A stretch of 64,000 nucleotides of DNA, from contig JAHQRK010000026.1 in NCBI GenBank assembly GCA_019828595.1, forward strand, positions 956,635-1,020,634, in the 5' to 3' direction. The translations under genes were made by a program, and so were the position numbers. This document shows, piece by piece, positions 20,163-29,420 of the stretch; positions within the stretch are counted from its first letter, which is position 1, and each line of letters starts with the position of its first letter. The stretch is from Aphanomyces cochlioides. Lineage: Eukaryota; Oomycota; Saprolegniomycetes; Saprolegniales; Verrucalvaceae. Below the pieces are notes generated by a model that was given only the letters and a program-made list of their open reading frames with translations, ran no database searches and had not been told where the DNA came from.

Positions 20163-21265
20163 ATGCTGTCGGATGCTCCATCGTTATCAGTAGTTCCATC
20201 GACGGACGCTCCATCCACCGGAACATCGTTGATACCAACTCAGGCGCCGTCTCAGACCTCGTCATCGCCTACTTCATTGACCTCTGAGCCTACCGCCGTT
20301 CCATCTTTGACTCCAATGCCGTCGATCTCGACACCTATAGTCACACCGGTTTTAGCTGAGGTTGTGATGCCTCGCACAACCCCTCGAATCTCGCCTATGA
20401 CAACAACCAGGACACTGGAAGTCACCCGTCTGGTAAAGACCACTACCCTTACCACAACACCGAAAACCTCCACGACCACCACAGTACCAACGGCCACATT
20501 TAAGCCTAAAACGACGACCGCAGCGCCAACAACCACACGCAAGCCCAAAGCGACCACAACAAAGCCTACCACTACAATTCAGCCATCATTGTGTGTCAAT
20601 GTCGTGGCAAACGTGGACTATCCCGGTTATGATATTTCCCAACCAGCCGCTCCAGCCATCATGACTGTGCAACGACTGCTCTGACACCCCTGGATGTGTC
20701 GGTTATGTCTGGACGCCCTGAAATGGCGGCACCTGCTTTCTCAAGTCCAAAATCGGCCAACCTTCGCCATATAGGAGTGCTCAGTCAGCGGCTGTGCGAA
20801 CTCCATCGACCACACTCGCACCATTATCATCAGCTCCCACATCATCACTATCTCAATGCGCCAAACCTGTCGATGACATCGACTATCCAGGCAACGACAT
20901 CGCTCAAATCAAACGTGCCGACCACAATGACTGTTGCAGTGATTGTGTCAGTACACCAGGATGTGTAGTGTACGTCTGGACGCCATGGAACGATGGCACC
21001 TGTTTCCTCAAGTCAAAGATGGGGGGACCAACACACTACTCTGGAGCTAAGGCCGCTGCACAAAAAAATGTGCTAAACTCCACAAGAGAATGTCGATTTC
21101 TTTGGCAACGAGATCGACAACATCGCAGCATCGAAGGATGAATGTTGTGGATTGTGTCAAGCTCGCGAAGACTGCGCTGGTTATACACACTTCCAAGGTA
21201 TTTGGCTCAAGGGGAAGTTTGTTGTGCCAAGCTACAAGTACGGCGCAACGTGCGCTTCTCGATAA
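20163..21265 (+). pseudogene. Mucin/PAN paralog with three PAN domains, frameshifted
   Basis: A Ser/Thr/Pro-rich region starting near 20163 leads to LCVNVVANVDYPGYDISQP, where the frame breaks near 20655. The rest of PAN 1, PAN 2 (CAKPVDDIDYPGNDIAQIK to CFLKSKMGGPTHY) and PAN 3 (FFGNEIDNIAASKDECCGLC) are in shifted frames; a TGA interrupts PAN 1 and the frame shifts again near 21066. PAN 3 lacks one codon at the Cys before WLKGK. The signal peptide and first cysteine module are absent. A non-functional tandem relative. Confidence 0.8.
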
Positions 21266-21942
21266 TCCTCATTGCCGCATTACTATGACATTGTCTCTCA
21301 ATGTGAATAGTCTGGTGCTCAGAGTGGTTGCAAGAATATTTCTATTAGAAGAGAACGATTAGCAATGCCCCCCTCCTACAAGTTTGTTAAACTTGTGACT
21401 TTCTGGCCTGCCATCAGTTGTCGGACTGCTTGTAATTGCCAACTCCCGCGTCCTTCTACAAAGAAAATGAAAATCTTGCACGTTGGACGATTCCACAATG
21501 TGGAATTCGCAGGACAAGGACCAACCGAGGCCTAACTCAAGAATTCACAATTGTTGACGCACGACAATAGTAATATGACAGATTGCTTGAGTGTATGATA
21601 GAAGTTAGGCAAAAGAGTCTGCAATCCTCTATTTTGTCGAAAAACTTGACTGCTCCAGCTACATCTATGACGCTAAAGCCACCAAAATGGAAAGATTACT
21701 TCATTTCTTTCGGCGAAAAACACTCGTGACACAAAAATCGATCGAAAGTTCCAGTACTTTTGGGTTCGATTGGAGCTTTGACGACCAGAACTTTCCATGG
21801 TTCAGCCAAAGTATCGTTGGAACAACGACCAGATGGACCATCTGCCTCTGCAGAATATTCCGAGGACGAGACCATGTGGTAGAGTGTTAAAGTCAAAACG
21901 AAGCCACATTCTAGTTCACTTTGCAATTGAAGCTTTTGAGAA

Positions 21943-23300
21943 ATGGTGTCCTGGAGGCTGACTTTTTGTATCTTGGCCACTGCGACCTTCCTCGTGAACT
22001 CGAAGACATCAGCCCCTCCTGAACCACAACCAACGCCGGCATTTACTCCAACTCCTCGCCCGACTCCACCTATTACTCCAAGGGTTACACCCCTGAACGC
22101 ACTCCATCCAACACCCCCGAACGCACTCCTGCGAGAACACCCTCCGACACCCCAGAGCCTACTCCATCCAACACCCCTGAACGCACACCAACCAACACCC
22201 CAGAACACTCTGGAGTGTCGGAGGGTGTTCTCGCAGGAGTATGTTTGGGGGTGTTGGATGGAGTAGGCTCTGGGGTGTTGGATGGAGTGCCTACTCCAAC
22301 AAAAACCCCTGAGCGCACTCCATCCAACACCCCTGAACGCACTCCATCTAATATCCCTGAACGCACTCCAACCAACACCCCAGAACGCACTCCATCCAAC
22401 ACCCCAGAGCCTACTCCATCCAACACCCCAGAGCCTACTCCATCCAACACCCCCAAACATACTCCTGCGAGAACACCCTCCGACACTCCAGAGCATACTC
22501 CATCCAATACCCCTGAGCGAACTCCATCACCTGAGCACACTCTAGCAAGAACTCCAGAGTATACTCCAACGCGGACTCCATCCAATACGCCTGAGCATAC
22601 TCCATCCAACACCCCTGAGCACACTCCATCCCCAACTCCAAACCGTACTCCCGTCTCAACACCCACGCGCACACCAAGACCGACCAAGTCGTTTGTTTGC
22701 TTGGAGGCACATACTGGCAACAATTTGTGGGTTCCAGTCACAATTGACTCCAATAGAAATATGTAGCAATTTGCGTCGAACGTGGAATGACATTCGACCA
22801 ATGCTCATCCAAAGATGGTCCAACGAGCCTATCTACCTATCTTGTGGTTGTGACGTATGGCGTCTTACGAATGGATTATACACTGGCTACGACTATGACC
22901 GCGATTGGTGGTGCAACACGGGGAAAGCGCATTTCAATGCCAAGCCACGTACCCGAGAGTGCTCTGTCACCACACCACCCCCAACAACACCCAGAGCAAC
23001 ACCCGCGGTCACTTGCATAACGACAACAAAAGCACCAAGACCCATGCGAACTCCAACGACGACTCAACAGCACACGCATAACACTTCAAAGCCTACGACG
23101 ACAATCCAGCCTTCATTGTGCGCTAAGCCAGTGTCTGATGTCGACTATCCTGGCTATGACATTGCTCAACCATGACCCCGGTGGTAGCGTCTGGATGCCT
23201 TGATGACTCATGCTTTCTCAAGTCCAAGATGAGAAACTCATCACCGTACAAGGGGCCAAGGCTGCAGCGCCGAAGCTTCGCCAAGCTCAGCCAGGAAAAT
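21943..23300 (+). pseudogene. Mucin/PAN paralog with internal inversion
   Basis: The 5' end is well preserved: signal peptide MVSWRLTFCILATATFLVNS from 21943, then Pro/Thr repeats. A frame change occurs near 22085 and a block at about 22206-22292 is inverted relative to the repeat unit. Repeats continue in another frame (PERTPSNTPERTP) to 22680, followed by FVCLEAHTGNNLWVPVTID, a TAG, then in a shifted frame YLSCGCDVW, RDWWCNTGKAHFNAKPR and one PAN start (LCAKPVSDVDYPGYDIAQP) with a collapsed remainder. No PAN domain is complete. Confidence 0.82.
22206..22292. repeat. Inverted copy of repeat block within mucin coding region
   Basis: The plus strand here reads GAGTGTCGGAGGGTGTTCTC and on through GGGGGTGTTGGATGGAGTAG, the near-exact reverse complement of the block at about 22405-22494 further along the same gene. 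It inserts anti-sense sequence into the mucin frame and creates stops. Confidence 0.85.
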
Positions 23301-23607
23301 GTTCATGCGAGGACTGACTTCAGGTCATTCTTCAAATATTCATGTCTTACACATATTAGCAGCGCAATGTCAACACAGTGATCGGAGAGCCACAGCAGGA
23401 CGGGTCGCAATGAAGATAATGAAATCATACGAGGCCAATCAAACGAGAGTTGCCATACTTCTGAGCGTGTCGCAACTCTTCTCGACACAAAACATGCTCG
23501 AGGTCAAAGGAATTAGCCGTCACGAAGCAGTGTCGCAAGCTGTCGAGCAAAACATCGATGGGGCTACAATGGGGCTCTTCACCCGATATTCCGATTTTTC
23601 GGTTCTA

Positions 23608-25005
23608 TCATGTTGAAGTCATGGCTTCCTTGAACTGGGATAAGCCTTCGCCCTTGAGAACGCCTTTGTTCTGTCGAGTCTCTGCAATATACACCATTCT
23701 GCACGAAATGGACCGGGCACTGATCTTCTCAAACATTTGTGCATCCTCTGGAGGCAGTGTTGCGCAGATTCGGCGACGCAAATTCACCAGAGCAGAATTG
23801 AAAATTGCAATTTGTTTTCCGCGAGGGAAGGTCTCGATCTCCTGGGGGGAGGCCGAAATGCCACCATCAAGTGATGCCTTGTTGAGTGCCGCCATGGCAA
23901 TCCTCGCATGCTGAAAGTTCTCAGCGGAGATCGGATCACGACATGATCTGAGGTGCCGCAAAGGTCCAACAGTGCCATCGCCGCGATACCACAATAGCCA
24001 CATGTCCGCGCAGGTTGCGGATGGAAAAATCCAGCCAGGTGGGAGCTCAATACGGTCCGCCGCTGGGCTTTGAAAGAGCTGCCGAGCTGCAAGGTCAAGG
24101 TTTGGTGCCATAGTCGGAGCAACAGGAGCCATGGGCTTGATAGGCGGCGTAGTTGGAATTACACGGCTTGGAGCTTCTGCCATTGGAGTCTTTGGGATTC
24201 TGTCTTCTTCGTTCTGTTCGATAACAATCGGTCGCTTCTGGAGTCGAGCATACACGACGGTGTAGTACTCTACTGAGACATAGAAACCAGGGCGCAGATG
24301 AGTGTCGAGGCCAATCATCGCAGCTTCCCGAGCTCTGTCAATTTTAGCTTGGGGCTGGCTGGCTAATCCAGCGACAGACGAGGCAAAGCCTTTTTTGATA
24401 ACTATTGACATCAGTGCGCTCATGACAGTCTGTGCTTGAAGAAGCAGACGTTGATCCTCGACGTCTTCGGGCTTGAGCAATCTGTATGGGATGTCGTACC
24501 GACATGAACTCTTGTAAAACCAGAAGCCCCACAACTGCCGGCATGTCATCACTGGAAAATGCCATAAAAGTTGAGGCCTTGGAGGAAAAGGGGGTCCAGT
24601 CGCAGTGCAAACACGGCAATCACATGGAGTTGACTGTGATGGATTTGGAAAGGTGGCTCTGTGGCGTTGTAGTCGGCCTTCAGCACTCAGAGGCATATCC
24701 AAAGGGAGAATATGCACATTTGACCTTCTATCCGCCTCTTGAGCTCGAAAACCAGCGAAAGACTGCGTCATTCGTCGTTTGGAGTGACCATGTGACCTTC
24801 GATGAGGAGTTACGTTGGATCTGACGATTGATAGTTGTGGCTCTGACTCTGACAACAGGGATATCACTATGGGTTGGCGGCGAGCCACCCGCGGTGAGGG
24901 AGAGCTGGAATCATCACTCGATATGGATATCGCACGCTTTGAGGGCGTTGCTCTTGCGATTGACCGTCCACGGACTGAGTCCGTCTCCTGACGATGGACT
25001 TGCAT
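23608..25005 (-). CDS. 465-aa protein of unknown function, duplicated Trp-rich module
   Basis: Intact single-exon frame. Residues 1-130 are basic and Ser-rich, likely disordered. Two related modules follow: residues about 145-200 (WHFPVMTCRQLWGFWFY, then YRLLKPEDVEDQRLLLQAQT) and about 322-375 (WIFPSATCADMWLLWYRGD, then LRHLRSCRDPISAENFQHA). They share the pattern W-x-F-P...T-C-x-x-x-W-x-x-W-[FY] followed about 15 residues later by a D-x-x-[DS] helix. A Pro-rich linker joins them. I have an impression of similar modules in unannotated oomycete proteins but cannot name a family. No signal peptide or membrane segment. Preservation amid pseudogenes suggests selection or recent origin. Confidence 0.65.
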   Translation of the reverse strand: MQVHRQETDSVRGRSIARATPSKRAISISSDDSSSPSPRVARRQPIVISLLSESEPQLSIVRSNVTPHRRSHGHSKRRMTQSFAGFRAQEADRRSNVHILPLDMPLSAEGRLQRHRATFPNPSQSTPCDCRVCTATGPPFPPRPQLLWHFPVMTCRQLWGFWFYKSSCRYDIPYRLLKPEDVEDQRLLLQAQTVMSALMSIVIKKGFASSVAGLASQPQAKIDRAREAAMIGLDTHLRPGFYVSVEYYTVVYARLQKRPIVIEQNEEDRIPKTPMAEAPSRVIPTTPPIKPMAPVAPTMAPNLDLAARQLFQSPAADRIELPPGWIFPSATCADMWLLWYRGDGTVGPLRHLRSCRDPISAENFQHARIAMAALNKASLDGGISASPQEIETFPRGKQIAIFNSALVNLRRRICATLPPEDAQMFEKISARSISCRMVYIAETRQNKGVLKGEGLSQFKEAMTST

Positions 25006-25037
25006 CTTGACACAGATTTAAATTTTGATGGAAAATT

Positions 25038-25107
25038 TTAAAAATGTAACCCCTACACCCCAAAACTTTTGCTCTTTGCCTTGCAATATATAACCCCTAA
25101 ACCCCCG
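25038..25107. promoter_or_regulatory. C-rich telo-box-like tract upstream of the 465-aa gene
   Basis: TAACCCCTACACCCC and TATAACCCCTAAACCCCC lie 30-100 bp upstream of the start at 25005. Similar tracts precede other intact genes at 41101, 45983/46195 and 59625. Function as a promoter element is an inference from position only. Confidence 0.35.
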
Positions 25108-25129
25108 AATGTGGATACCAAATGACTCT

Positions 25130-25735
25130 CAATGTGGCAAATCATGTCGACCATCAGATGTCGCCTTGACTTAGTAACTTGGTTGGCCCAGCATTTCCTG
25201 AAGCCAACAAACGCCTTCGATTTGCGTGTAGCCCTCACTGGCTTGGCACAAGAAGACGAAGACATCGATCCGGTTGAATTGGGCAATGCTATTGTCAGGA
25301 TATTCGATGCCATCAAGTGTTTTGGTCGATTGTTGTGAATCTGAAGGGGTTGAGGTCGAAATTTGGGCTGAGAGAATGCCATTGTATTGTGCAGTGCCTC
25401 GATTCCATGGAGTCCAGACAAAGACAGCTCATCCAGGGGTATTGGAGCAGTAATTACAGCAGTCTTGATAATTAGCGTGGTTGGTTTGTGCGATGTCAAT
25501 GCTGTTGCAGGCTGAAAAGCAATACTTGGGGTACTGGTGATTGTTCTAGGTGATGTAGCTGGTTCATTTGACGAATTTGGAGTTGGTACTGGCGTTGGTG
25601 CAGTAGTGTAGCTTGACGTCCACGTCGAACTCATGTCGTAAGCAGTCGAAACTCTGTTCGTTGCCTGAACTCCGTGACAACTACAAGCTAATCTAGAGCA
25701 TGATGCATCTACTGAACATCGTGCTTTCGCTATGA
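25130..25735 (-). pseudogene. Mucin/PAN paralog remnant
   Basis: On the minus strand, a trace of the cysteine module (LACSCHGVQATNRVSTAYD), a short Thr/Pro region (TTAPTPVPTPNSSNEP) and PAN remnants in other frames (a C-C pair region near 25450, and an EGVCWL-like strand near 25190) can be picked out. Several frameshifts and lost cysteines make it non-functional. Its orientation is opposite to the other members of this cluster. Confidence 0.55.
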
Positions 25736-26145
25736 ATAAACAGAGAACGCTCGTAAGGCGTGGTGCGTTTTGGGCCACTGGTTGTGTCTGTAACTTGAGA
25801 AATTATCTGTTTCCAATCGTGGACTTTGGGTCCGACACATGTACGTCACATTCCTGTCGCTGGATTCCCAGAGGGAGATTACATCCAGGAGATCATCTCC
25901 ACTCGTCGCAGTCTCGGACATGAAAGGGCTGTCGAATGGAGCGCAGCGAGTTGTTGGCGAGGGTGAGCAGGGTGGCAGGGACGGCAAGGGGGAAGAGAAC
26001 ACGAATGACGAGGATGGCAAGTCGAAAATGGATCCAAGCCACGCTCGAGGTGACGACAAGTCGTAGAAGCAGCACTACACTGCTCTGCCATGGAGTGGCG
26101 ATCTATGATAACTCGCCCTCCAATTCTGCTGAGATGCGTCTAGCC

Positions 26146-26499
26146 ATGTCTTCAACCAAGCACCGCAAGGGTCAGCGTTCCAAGTCCAACCGTGCGATTG
26201 CTATGAGTTATCGAGAAAAGTACAAAGTGGTCCGTGCCATGGGTAGTAAATACGAGACGTCTGGTCGCCGCATTGATGGCAAAATCGGTGGTGCAGCTGG
26301 GGGTGCTGCTGGTGGCGCTCTTGGGACAGCAGTGGCTGGTCCTGTTGGCACTGCTTTTGGAAAAAGTGTGGGCTCGTCTTTGGGTGCTACAGGCGGTGCT
26401 GCTGCTGGCCAGCGTGCTGGAACGTGGATGGATGGGAAGATTGGCCGTCAAGTCGACAAGTACAAGGCGAGAAAGGGAACAGGAAAATGCCGCGTTTAG
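26146..26499 (+). CDS. Glycine-zipper protein, 117 aa
   Basis: From the ATG at 26146 (an ATG at 26134 is also in frame) the protein has a basic start (STKHRKGQRSKSNR), the block SYREKYKVVRAMGSKYETSG, a Gly/Ala-rich stretch with repeated GxxxG spacing at residues about 46-88, and a basic end (GTWMDGKIGRQVDKYKARKG). The last 90 residues align with the C-terminal half of the protein at 40050-40667. Glycine-zipper stretches can insert in or associate with membranes; the role here is unknown. Unlike its paralog it has no evident signal peptide. A retroelement lies 13 bp after its stop. Confidence 0.6.
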   Translation: MSSTKHRKGQRSKSNRAIAMSYREKYKVVRAMGSKYETSGRRIDGKIGGAAGGAAGGALGTAVAGPVGTAFGKSVGSSLGATGGAAAGQRAGTWMDGKIGRQVDKYKARKGTGKCRV

Positions 26500-26512
26500 A
26501 CTCAAATATGAT

Positions 26513-26855
26513 TGATGTGTGCGATGGCGTGGTTAAGCCATGCTCCGCCACGTCACAGGCTTGTTCTTTGAACAGCCGAGTGTCTGCCGCCAGTGAATTG
26601 CACGTTGAAGTCACTTCAAGATCAAGACCAAGACTCAACGACCAAGGCTCAGCCGGAAGACTGCCGTACGGTCGGTGAGAAGACAATCAAGAGTTCAACA
26701 AGTCAAGGAAGAGAAGATGAGATTTAGATCTTAGTCTCAGTTTGTGTTTTGCTAGCTACTGCGCAAGTCAATCAAGTGCATATTCACGGGAGGCGGCACT
26801 CCCCTATCTGTGTGTTTGAGTTGACGAAACGCGGAGGTTTCAGGGAAACCGCACA
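26513..26855 (+). repeat. LTR 1 (5')
   Basis: 343 bp, starting TGATGTGTGCGATGG and ending CCGCACA. It differs from the other two LTRs by an A in place of G in GCGATGG. It contains the inverted words GGCGTGG and CCACG near the start. No tRNA primer-binding site could be assigned securely in the bases that follow. Confidence 0.92.
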
Positions 26856-26906
26856 ATGTATACTTTAGTGATAGTGTACCGAGCACCTTTGGTTATCCGG
26901 ATACGA

Positions 26907-28047
26907 TGGATCCAACCGGAACCGAAGAGGAACACAAGGAAGGATAGTTTGAAATTTGCACGGAGATGGAACACTCTGGGACTGTCTTGCCGCAAGGCAA
27001 TGACGGTCTAGGTGAACCTGAAGAAGCGACAGCCGAGCGAGAATATGGGCCGGAGGAGACAACGCGGACGACGAAGAGAGTTCTGAAGACGGTTCAGCGG
27101 ACAGCTCAGCGGACGGTTCAGACGGCGAAGTCAAGGACATGAGCAATGTCTACATTTCCGAAGACGAAGATGATGACCGCGACCTGGACGAGAAGACGCG
27201 GAAGCACGAGAAGACGCGGAAGCACCTCATGCGGGAGCAGAATCGGATCAACCGAGAACGACGTGAACGTCGCAAGATTGAGAAATATGGACCGAATTTC
27301 CGTCGTGCAGAGTCAGATTCCTCCGCCACATCCCTCAGCGGCGAAGACACCGATGGATACAAGGAGCGTAAGTATCAGAAAGCGCAAGCGAAGAAGGCGG
27401 AGCAAAAGCGCAAGAACAAAGAACTCATGCGACGCAATCAACGAATGTATTCAACCGTGGTTATTACAGATATCAAGCACCCGCGGATCACGAACTTTGA
27501 TCGCAAGTTCCTAGTCGAATGGAAGAAGAAGCGCCTAGAATACGAACGGCTGCTCCGAGATAAGTGTCGACATGTGGGCAATGCGAAGAGTCAGATGGTT
27601 GGATACATCGAGTCCTGCGATCCAAGTCTGCTGCGTGCCATGTGTGAAACGATCTGGTTCGAATCCGACATTACGGAAGAGCGATTGCGTGAGAAGATCG
27701 AGGAGATTCTGAACACACCGTCTCATTCATTTGGAATTACTGAAGCTGACCTAGAGGATTACTGCCACGATCTGCGCATGCCGGCTACAGGCTCGGTTGC
27801 CAGTCGTCTAGGCCTATTCATGATGCAAGTCAACGATGTCATCGACAGATACGCATTGAAGGAAGACCTCGAAGTGAAGGGAAGTCTCAAGATGTTTCTG
27901 AAAGCAGTGGTCTACCGAATCGACCCACCTTTGGACTGTCAAATCTGGTGCGCGATCAGATCAAGCGTGAACCAGTCTCCACGATCGTCGAATTTGCCAA
28001 AGTTGTGCGCGAACAAATGGATCGCATCGAAGCGTCGGACCGACTAG
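26907..28047 (+). pseudogene. Gag, copy 1
   Basis: An ATG at 26907 opens only a short frame before a TAG; the long frame starts at 27139 and runs 302 codons. It is highly charged at first (SEDEDDDRDLDEKTRKHE, basic coiled-coil-like), then contains the capsid-like helical region (SLLRAMCETIWFESDITEE, EADLEDYCHDLRMP, ALKEDLEVKGSLKMFLKA). Near 27930 the natural continuation shifts to another frame (NLVRDQIKREPVSTIVEF) overlapping 27948-28997. The same shift is present in copy 2. No standard slippery heptamer is obvious, so a shared lesion is as likely as programmed frameshifting. Confidence 0.8.
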
Positions 28048-28997
28048 CGCAACAACAAGGCCTGGTCAGCAAGAAGCGGAGCCCGCCGATAGGGTGGACC
28101 AATAGTGATGTCAAACGACGACGAGGAACACCAGTCAAGGTGCATTTTGACAAAGTCACCTGCTGGGGCGACGAAAAGGGAGTCGTGGGGGCCGGAAGCC
28201 AGTATGCTGAAGAGCAAGCGTACGACTTACTCCGCGATCATGAAGAACGCAAGCAGCGCGCAGAAGAAAGACGAAGAGTCTGGGAGAACACGCGCTATAA
28301 CCGAAATTCGGCAAGTCCTGGTCGCCGTGGCCCCGCTGGTGGCTACGGGTCAGGCAACTCGAACTCACCCTTTAGGAACGACAAGTACGGACCCAAGGAC
28401 ACGCAAGCGAGAACAGACAAGCCTGGTTATCGCGAAGGCAACATCGTCTGCTATGCATGTCAGAAGCCGGGACACAAGTCCAACGAGTGCCAGGAAAACA
28501 GTCCGAACTCACAACTCAGAGGGTACCGCAAAGGAAATAATGCGATAAAGCGATTCAAGCGGAACAATACGAAGAAGCAGAATGTCTATCGTGCTTGGCT
28601 AAAGGCAAGAGCCGCTGTGACGAGCGAAACAGAGGAAGAAGAGCGATGGATCGTGCTGAACGATGCGCTTGAAGTGCCCTACTGTCCAGATACCGGCGCC
28701 AACCAGAACATTATTCCAAGACGAATGGTGGACGCACTCATCAAGGAGCGACCAAGCGTGAAGATTGTGACGCTGGCTGAACCTATCAGTGGAACAGGAT
28801 GCAACGACATGCAGTTTGAGACAAAGTGCTACGTCGAACTGAGACTCAGTTTGCAAACAGCAGCGGGAATGGTCAAGATCCCTGGAAGACGAGTGTGCTA
28901 CATTGTTGAAGAAGGCGACGAATTCCTAGCTTCCCACGACACACTCAAATCGATCGGGCTCGATATTGATCGGTGGTTGGAGCAAGTCGCGATTTAG
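27948..28997 (+). pseudogene. Nucleocapsid and aspartic protease, copy 1
   Basis: The frame continues Gag with VSTIVEFAKVVREQMDRIEA, then a zinc knuckle (CYACQKPGHKSNEC at about 28450) and an aspartic protease with YCPDTGANQNIIPRRMV (active-site DTG) and later FLASHDTLKSIGLDIDRW. It ends at a TAG at 28995 that is CAG in copy 2. A further TAG at 29103 is shared by both copies. Confidence 0.85.
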
Positions 28998-29144
28998 CAG
29001 CGTGAAGCGGACGGTGACGATCTGGGCGCTGAGTCTGACGCCGGCATAGTATGTGCGCGGAAGTCGACCAGCGATGTCGAAGAAGAAGAAGACCGCATGT
29101 GGTAGTCGACTCGAAGAGAAGAACACGATGACGACGATACGCGT

Positions 29145-29420
29145 ATGTCTGACCCTAATGGTCATGACGTCGGTATGCGATTGTCTCGTGCGCCGAGTGA
29201 TGACGTCGATACGCGAGTGTCTGGCCCTCGAGGTCATGACGTCGGTAGTCGTATGTCTTGCTCGAAGACTGATGACGTCGATACGCGCAAGTCGGGCCAA
29301 AGCAGTCATGACGGCGGTAGTCGTGTGTCTCGGTGGATGTTTGATGACGCCGGTATGCGCGAGTCGGACCTATGTAGTCAAGATGGCGATACGCGAGTGT
29401 CTCGAACAAGAAACAGACGA
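29145..29420 (+). repeat. 36-bp coding minisatellite, copy 1
   Basis: Seven units of exactly 36 bp, with TGACGTC or a one- to three-base variant at 29165, 29201, 29237, 29273, 29309, 29345 and 29381. They encode alternating 12-residue units, DVGxRxS-xxxx-D and DVDTRxS-xxxx-H, so the true period is 72 bp. The opposite strand is also open across the array. Confidence 0.9.

Noticed and set aside
26856..26930. tRNA primer-binding site after LTR 1
   Set aside because: TGGTTATCCGGATAC lies about 40 bp after the LTR, too far to call, and no match directly adjoining the LTR was recognised.
27930..28050. Programmed -1 frameshift between Gag and Pro
   Set aside because: No standard slippery heptamer or evident downstream pseudoknot was visible, and the copies carry other disabling changes, so a shared lesion is at least as likely.
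29155..29409. Antisense Tyr/Arg/His-rich ORF across the gypsy minisatellite
   Set aside because: A consequence of the 36-bp period and composition; no start context or independent support, although the open state is noted as a finding.
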